This document shows positions 43,107 through 47,436 of a stretch of 47,436 nucleotides of DNA, in pieces. Numbering within the stretch: the first letter of the stretch is position 1; each line of letters opens with the position of its first letter. The notes below the pieces were generated by a model, which did no database searches, was not told the origin of the DNA, and saw nothing but the letters and a program-made list of their open reading frames with translations. Location: the NCBI GenBank assembly GCA_902569865.1, contig CACFVT010000006.1:1-47436 (forward strand), in the 5' to 3' direction. The position numbers were made by a program, and so were the translations under genes. The stretch is from an uncultured Alphaproteobacteria bacterium. Its GTDB lineage: Bacteria; Pseudomonadota; Alphaproteobacteria; HIMB59; GCA-002718135.

Positions 43107-43753
43107 TGTGCGGTAGATTTGCCAGTTATAAAAATCTTAATAAATTAAAAAATATATTTAACATTACAAATTCTGATTTTAATATCACACAATCTTATAA
43201 TATTTCACCTGGACAGAATGTTAATATTATATTGAACTATAAATTAGAAAATTATCTCTTAGAATCTAATTGGGGATATACTTTTATAAATAGTAATACT
43301 CAAAACAAACAAATGGTAATTAATAGTAGAATTGAAACTATTAATTCTAAACTTCTTTTTAAGGATTCATTTTTAAAAAGAAAATGCATTATTCCAGCTA
43401 ATGGTTACTTTGAGTGGAGTAAAAAAGAAGGAGAAAAAAAACCATACTTAATTAAATTAGGTGATGGTGAATTAATTTATTTTGCTGGTGTATGGAGAAA
43501 AGAAAAATATAATGCTGATAAACGAAGAGTATTTTCTATAATTACTAAAGTGGCAAATAAAAAAATAAATGAAATTCATCATAGAATGCCAGTAGTTTTA
43601 AATGCAAATAACGCTCAAGATTTTTTAGAAGCTAAGAATAATAATTTAATTTTTGATAACTTTGAAGATGTTGATTTAAATTTCTCTGAAGTATCAAAGT
43701 ATGTCAATAACCCAAAAAATAATGATGAAAAATGTATAACAACAATAAATTAG
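43106..43753 (+). CDS. SOS-response-associated protein YedK/HMCES family
   Basis: It forms a protective thiazolidine crosslink between its Cys2 and abasic sites in single-stranded DNA. The start must be the ATG at 43106, because Cys2 (MCGRFAS) is the active residue after Met removal; this also gives a TAATG overlap with the upstream gene. Other active-site motifs are present: VINSRIETI (Asn), PANGYFEWSK (Glu) and IHHRMPVVL (His). At 215 residues it has the family length. It might be lexA-controlled elsewhere, but I see no SOS box here. Confidence 0.93.
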   Translation: MCGRFASYKNLNKLKNIFNITNSDFNITQSYNISPGQNVNIILNYKLENYLLESNWGYTFINSNTQNKQMVINSRIETINSKLLFKDSFLKRKCIIPANGYFEWSKKEGEKKPYLIKLGDGELIYFAGVWRKEKYNADKRRVFSIITKVANKKINEIHHRMPVVLNANNAQDFLEAKNNNLIFDNFEDVDLNFSEVSKYVNNPKNNDEKCITTIN

Positions 43754-43790
43754 TAATAGCAAATTAATATTTTTTTGTTATTAAATAGTT

Positions 43791-43928
43791 ATGAATATTT
43801 TTCAAAAAAATGAATTTTGGTTATTAATTTTTTCTATCGGACTATTATATTGGTTATTTAACCCATCTGTATTAATGACTTTAATAATGATAGTACCTTT
43901 GCTTTTGGCAACTAATGTTAAAAAATAA
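43791..43928 (+). CDS. 45-residue membrane protein
   Basis: A short frame, ATG at 43791 to TAA at 43926-43928, found by reading the gap after the YedK gene. It begins with a polar NIFQKNEF, then one long or two short hydrophobic helices (WLLIFSIGLLYWLF; VLMTLIMIVPLLLA) and a TNVKK tail. I see no clear ribosome binding site. It stands before two other tiny membrane proteins on the same strand. The helix-turn-helix order with a basic tail favours a real gene, but I recognise no family. Confidence 0.5.
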   Translation: MNIFQKNEFWLLIFSIGLLYWLFNPSVLMTLIMIVPLLLATNVKK

Positions 43929-43973
43929 TCATTAAACATTGATATTTGCAGCACCATAACTAATTTAAATATA

Positions 43974-44213
43974 ATGAATTATAAAATTATCAACTCATGC
44001 TTTATACTGATTGCTATTTCATATATGGCCATAGCTGGTATATTTGCTTATAAAACCTTTTATTATGATCCTAAAAATGAGTGGAAGTTAGTATCTGATG
44101 AAAATGAGAATGTTTATGTAGCAAAGAATAGAGGTGAGGATATTTGTTTTCTTTATACAAATACTTCAAATATGATTGATGGAAAATGGGTTAAAACTCA
44201 CTGCGATAACTAG
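43974..44213 (+). CDS. small single-helix protein, tandem paralogue A
   Basis: A 79-residue protein with an N-terminal helix (SCFILIAISYMAIAGIFAY) and a polar domain, likely periplasmic, containing KTFYYDPKNEWKLVSD, KNRGEDICF and KWVKTHCDN. The two cysteines (in EDIC and THCD) could form a disulfide. The next gene is a clear duplicate, two bases away. I recognise no family or function. Confidence 0.75.
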   Translation: MNYKIINSCFILIAISYMAIAGIFAYKTFYYDPKNEWKLVSDENENVYVAKNRGEDICFLYTNTSNMIDGKWVKTHCDN

Positions 44214-44215
44214 TA

Positions 44216-44479
44216 ATGAATTATAGAATTGCTCAAATATGTATTATTTTGTCTGCTCTTTCAACTTTTATCATCGCCGGAATATATGCTTACAAGACCT
44301 TATATTATGATCCCAAAAATGAATGGCAACTAATTTCTGATGTTAAAAATCACGTTTATATAGTGAAGAATAGAGGTGAAGATATTTGCCATTACTCTAG
44401 TGATGCGATTACTAACAATGGAACTGGCAATACTGGCATTACTGGAAAATGGCTTAAAACTAAATGTGACAATAACTAA
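44216..44479 (+). CDS. small single-helix protein, tandem paralogue B
   Basis: An 87-residue duplicate of the preceding gene. It keeps the helix-anchor plan, YKTLYYDPKNEWQLISD, KNRGEDIC and KWLKTKCDN, including both cysteines. It differs by an eight-residue Gly/Asn/Thr-rich insert (NNGTGNTGITG) just before KWLK, from a degenerate ACTGG-type DNA microrepeat at about 44420-44446. It starts two bases after the first copy's stop, so the pair is one transcript. Confidence 0.75.
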   Translation: MNYRIAQICIILSALSTFIIAGIYAYKTLYYDPKNEWQLISDVKNHVYIVKNRGEDICHYSSDAITNNGTGNTGITGKWLKTKCDNN

Positions 44480-44518
44480 ACATGAGTAAAGCAATATTAA
44501 GGTTAATAAACTTTAAAT

Positions 44519-45412
44519 TTATTTAATTTTTCCAAGTTTTTTTTCTCTATTTATTACAAACAAACCACTAAAACTTATTATTGAAGCACCAATTATCATA
44601 TTTGATGATGGTATTTCATTTAATATAATGTAGCCAAATATAATACCAAAAACTATTACTGAATATCTAGACGAAGCTGTTAATGATAGCGGTGCATAAA
44701 ATATTGTCAAAACAGAGAATATATATGCAGCTGTTAAGAATATACTCGAGATAAAGAGATTTGGTAAATACTCAATCCTAAATGTAAAATCATAAAATAA
44801 CGATCCTATTCCTGAAAATAATGTGATGAGAACAGAAGTTATAAATATAATTTCAAAGCTATTTTTTTTATTTGCTATACCTTTAGTTGTTATATCTCTA
44901 ATTGTTAAAAAAACTGCAGCAATAATTGGAAAAATATATAAAAAATTAAAATTTATATTTTGAGGATTGATTACAAATATAACGCCAATAAATCCAAATA
45001 TAACAGCAGACCATCTTCTTATTCCTACTTTTTCTTTTAAAAATATAAAAGCAAAAATAGTTACAAAAAATGGATTAGTCATTAATAGAGTATAAACTTC
45101 AGCAACAGGCAGTAAAATAAGTCCAGTAAAAAAACAGACTGCTGTTAAAACTTCATAAATGCCCCTTAGATGATATTTCTTCATTTTGAATATATTTAAT
45201 ATATTTTTTTTTTCATAAAATTTTAAATACAAAAAAATAAATGAAGTGGTTAGTATACCTCTTAAAAAAAGGATATTTATTATCGATAAATTATTTTTGT
45301 TATCAATTACAATTTCTTTTACGAGAGTGTCATTTATTGAAAAGGATAACTGACCTAGCATCATAAATATGATACCTATTGCACCAGCTGAAAGAATATA
45401 CTTGCGTTTCAT
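44519..45412 (-). CDS. EamA/DMT-superfamily transporter
   Basis: A 297-residue inner-membrane protein with about ten helices in two EamA repeats. Family segments are LFLRGILTTSFIFLYLKFYE (after helix one), PVAEVYTLLMTNPFFVTIFAFIFLKEKVGIRRW and TASSRYSVIVFGIIFGYIILNEIPS. It resembles the RhaT/YdcZ-like drug/metabolite exporters. The substrate is unknown. It diverges from the aminotransferase gene with 27 bp between starts. Confidence 0.87.
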   Translation of the reverse strand: MKRKYILSAGAIGIIFMMLGQLSFSINDTLVKEIVIDNKNNLSIINILFLRGILTTSFIFLYLKFYEKKNILNIFKMKKYHLRGIYEVLTAVCFFTGLILLPVAEVYTLLMTNPFFVTIFAFIFLKEKVGIRRWSAVIFGFIGVIFVINPQNINFNFLYIFPIIAAVFLTIRDITTKGIANKKNSFEIIFITSVLITLFSGIGSLFYDFTFRIEYLPNLFISSIFLTAAYIFSVLTIFYAPLSLTASSRYSVIVFGIIFGYIILNEIPSSNMIIGASIISFSGLFVINREKKLGKIK

Positions 45413-45439
45413 ATTAAAAAAAAATAATTAGTCTTTATT

Positions 45440-46774
45440 ATGTTAAAATCAAACCAATCACATCATCTATATGGATTTACTGACTTAAAAACTCTTAATG
45501 AAAGAGGCCCTGTTATAGTAACCCATGGTAAGGGCATTTATGTGTATGATATTCATAAAAAAAAATATCTAGATGCTAATTCTGGTTTATGGAATGCTTG
45601 TGCAGGTTTTGATCACCCTGGTTTAATAGAAGTTGCTCAAAAACAATATGCTAAGTTTGCTGGATACCATTCCTTGTTTGGTAGACTATCTGAAGAAACT
45701 TTAGAATTATCTGATAAAATAATTGAAGTCTCTCCATTTGATGATGGCAGAGTCTTTTTTTGTAATTCGGGATCAGAAGCTAATGATACAATGGTTAAAA
45801 TGTTGTGGATGTTAAATAAGATAAAAGGCAATCCCCAAAAAAGAAAAATTATAACACGAATAAATGGATATCACGGAGTTACACTTGGTGCTACTTCCAT
45901 GACTGGCAAACCATATAATCAAGTTTTTCAACTACCATTAGATGGCTTTATTCATGCTGATTGCCCTCATTATTGGAAATTTGCTAAAGAAAATGAAACT
46001 GAGGAAGATTTTACAAATAGAATGGCGAAAAATTTAGAAGATCTTATTTTAAAAGAAAATCCAGATACGATTGCTGGTTTTGTTGCTGAGCCTGTCCAGG
46101 GAGCAGGGGGAGTTATTCCACCTTCAAAAGGTTATTTTGATTTAATTCAACCTATACTAAAAAAATATAAGATACCTCTAATAGCAGATGAAGTTATATG
46201 TGGATTTGGTAGAACTGGAAATTTATGGGGCTGCGAAACATATGATATTAAACCAGATATAATTATTTCTTCAAAGTGTTTAACCGCTGGATATTTTCCA
46301 ATGGGTGCAGTTATTGTTAAAAAAGAATTTGCAGATGAATTTACTTCAGCTTCTGAGGATGCAGAAGAATTTCCACATGGATTTACAGCTGGCGGTCATC
46401 CTGTTGGCTGTGCAATAGCACTAAAAGCTATAGATGTTATTATTAATGAAGGCTTGCTTGAAAATGTTAAAAATGTGTCTCCTTATTTTCATGAAAGGTT
46501 ACAAGAATTTAATCAATACGAACATATAGGTGAAACAAGAGGTGTTGGTCTAATGGCAGCTTTGGAAATGGTTAAAGATAAAAATACAAAAGAACCTTTT
46601 GAGGGTCATTTAAATATGGGTGATAAAGTTGCTAATATGTCTATTGATAATGGTTTAATCTGCAGACCTTTAGGTCCTGCTATAGTTTTATGTCCTCAAT
46701 TCATAATTACGAAAAATCAAATTGATGAAATGTTTGATAGTCTGCACAATACATTGAAGAAAGCTTTTAATTAA
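45440..46774 (+). CDS. class III (omega-amino-acid type) aminotransferase
   Basis: A cytosolic PLP enzyme of 444 residues, family length. It has DANSGLWNACAGFDHPGLIE near the start, FFCNSGSEANDTMVKM, YHGVTLGATSMTGK, AEPVQGAGGVIPP, ADEVICGFGRTGNLWGCE and the PLP lysine in ISSKCLTAGYFPMGAV. The pattern is that of omega-amino-acid:pyruvate transaminases (beta-alanine, taurine, putrescine or GABA). The exact donor cannot be fixed. It overlaps the convergent acylphosphatase by four bases. Confidence 0.92.
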   Translation: MLKSNQSHHLYGFTDLKTLNERGPVIVTHGKGIYVYDIHKKKYLDANSGLWNACAGFDHPGLIEVAQKQYAKFAGYHSLFGRLSEETLELSDKIIEVSPFDDGRVFFCNSGSEANDTMVKMLWMLNKIKGNPQKRKIITRINGYHGVTLGATSMTGKPYNQVFQLPLDGFIHADCPHYWKFAKENETEEDFTNRMAKNLEDLILKENPDTIAGFVAEPVQGAGGVIPPSKGYFDLIQPILKKYKIPLIADEVICGFGRTGNLWGCETYDIKPDIIISSKCLTAGYFPMGAVIVKKEFADEFTSASEDAEEFPHGFTAGGHPVGCAIALKAIDVIINEGLLENVKNVSPYFHERLQEFNQYEHIGETRGVGLMAALEMVKDKNTKEPFEGHLNMGDKVANMSIDNGLICRPLGPAIVLCPQFIITKNQIDEMFDSLHNTLKKAFN

Positions 46775-47070
46775 TTATTTTCGTACTTAACAATAAATCC
46801 AGAATAACTAACATTACTAATAATGCTGCTAGGGATAACACCTTCTACTAGTGCTAATTCCGGACCTATTTTGGATTTTTCAGTAATTGATAATATTGAT
46901 TGCATATCTCCTTGAATAATTGCTTCTACTTCATCTTTACTTTCTTTGTTTTGAACATAACCATTTAAACCTAAAGAGATTGCTAAATCACTAAACCAGT
47001 GTCTGAAACCAACATTTTGCACTTTGCCTTTTATAATTAATCTATAAGTTTTAATTTCTTTATTTTCCAT
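46771..47070 (-). CDS. acylphosphatase
   Basis: It hydrolyses carboxyl-phosphate bonds of small acyl phosphates. I chose the ATG at 47070, giving 99 residues, close to the family length; a longer frame to 47121 needs a TTG and adds unconserved sequence. The active-site strand-loop reads IKGKVQNVGFRHWF, with the catalytic Arg present and the usual Gly before VGFR replaced by Asn. The catalytic Asn is in GLNGYVQN. It is convergent with the aminotransferase and divergent from the last EamA gene. Confidence 0.85.
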   Translation of the reverse strand: MENKEIKTYRLIIKGKVQNVGFRHWFSDLAISLGLNGYVQNKESKDEVEAIIQGDMQSILSITEKSKIGPELALVEGVIPSSIISNVSYSGFIVKYENN

Positions 47071-47133
47071 AAATGATGTAATGCTATTTAATATAGTAAT
47101 TAAATCTTTTGATACAATCAATTAGAAAAAAAA

Positions 47134-47436
47134 ATGAAAAAAAATATTATTACAGCATCATTAGCATTATTATTATCTAGTATTTTTTTTGTAATTAATG
47201 ATGGAATTATTAATTATTTATCTTCTCAAAATATTCAATTCTATCATTTTATTTTTTATGGATCACCAGCATATATAGCAGTACCTATATTTCTTTTAAT
47301 TAGAGGAACTCTTAAAAAAAATATAATATGTAATAATTATTGGATTCCTCTAATTAGAGGTTTAATTTTTGCTCCTATGCCTTTTATAACTTTTATTTCA
47401 CTTAAAAATATAACTTTGCCTGAATTTACTACTCTT
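47134..47436 (+). CDS. EamA/DMT-type transporter, N-terminal part (cut by window end)
   Basis: A hand-translated frame from the ATG at 47134 to the end of the window, 101 codons with no stop. The first helix (ASLALLLSSIFFVINDGIIN), the QFYHFIFYGSP turn, a second helix, and RGLIFAPMPFITFISLKNIT follow the opening of EamA-family exporters, where the second helix begins with a polar turn and the third with an Arg-Gly. The rest lies outside. It would be the fourth such exporter in 47 kb. Confidence 0.7.
   Translation, partial: MKKNIITASLALLLSSIFFVINDGIINYLSSQNIQFYHFIFYGSPAYIAVPIFLLIRGTLKKNIICNNYWIPLIRGLIFAPMPFITFISLKNITLPEFTTL

Noticed and set aside
1-47436. tRNA or rRNA genes, CRISPR arrays, insertion sequences, prophage or replication origin
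   Set aside because: I looked through the intergenic stretches on both strands and saw no cloverleaf, repeat-spacer pattern, transposase, integrase or DnaA-box cluster; nearly all the sequence is accounted for by ordinary genes.

Overview
This window looks like a piece of a very AT-rich, gene-dense, streamlined alphaproteobacterium of the marine SAR11 / HIMB59 / AEGEAN-169 kind. The grounds are the base composition, the tiny or negative gaps between genes, the DUF2066-hda pair, an aa3-oxidase-subunit-IV-like small gene, and many proteins rich in Asn, Ile and Lys. I see no tRNA, rRNA, CRISPR array, phage or transposase. The placement is inferred from style and gene content, not from a tree.

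Layout. 1-5.9 kb is housekeeping: lptF (cut by the window edge), ndk, a broken small membrane gene, DUF2066, hda, aspS, and an EamA exporter on the opposite strand. 5.9-6.5 kb carries an AlkA-like DNA glycosylase. 6.5-21.2 kb is the core of the window, two divergent operons sharing a 52-bp promoter region. The minus operon is hiuH-xdhA-xdhB-xdhC-guaD-puuD. The plus operon is puuE-uraD-alc-allA followed by a complete BMP/NupABC-type ABC importer, with a purine-type phosphoribosyltransferase just beyond a hairpin. Together they encode every step from guanine to glyoxylate plus two ureas (guanine, xanthine, urate, 5-hydroxyisourate, OHCU, allantoin, allantoate, ureidoglycolate, glyoxylate). Urate oxidation is done by the membrane, cytochrome-c-fused PuuD.

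21.2-23.8 kb holds a flavoprotein with the iodotyrosine-deiodinase Glu-Tyr-Lys lid triad, several small proteins, a rhodanese and an EamA exporter. 23.8-28.7 kb has TrpB2, then a single-aptamer glycine riboswitch ahead of DUF1015-serC-serA, so serine synthesis is probably controlled by glycine. Glyoxylate from the purine route could feed the same glycine/serine pool (inference). 28.7-34 kb holds htpG, a lipoprotein lytic transglycosylase, an M20 amidohydrolase, an orphan ABC-2 permease and mazG.

34-35.4 kb has two tandem paralogous small membrane proteins with very strong ribosome binding sites and a structured leader, plus other small membrane proteins. 35.4-39 kb has a PhyH dioxygenase, a nucleoside hydrolase, and psuG/psuK for pseudouridine breakdown, a second nucleic-acid-scavenging theme. 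39-42 kb is a 1004-residue fusion of an APH-type kinase, an M23 peptidase domain and a class III aminotransferase-fold enzyme, next to a LysE exporter. 42.6-47.4 kb has a DUF4864-like protein, a YedK/HMCES protein, a cluster of tiny membrane proteins including a tandem duplicate pair, two more EamA exporters (one cut by the window end), a class III aminotransferase and an acylphosphatase.

The least expected sequence-level observation is a perfect 33-bp copy of the ndk catalytic-histidine region, in inverted orientation and in the same reading frame, inside lptF about 1 kb away.
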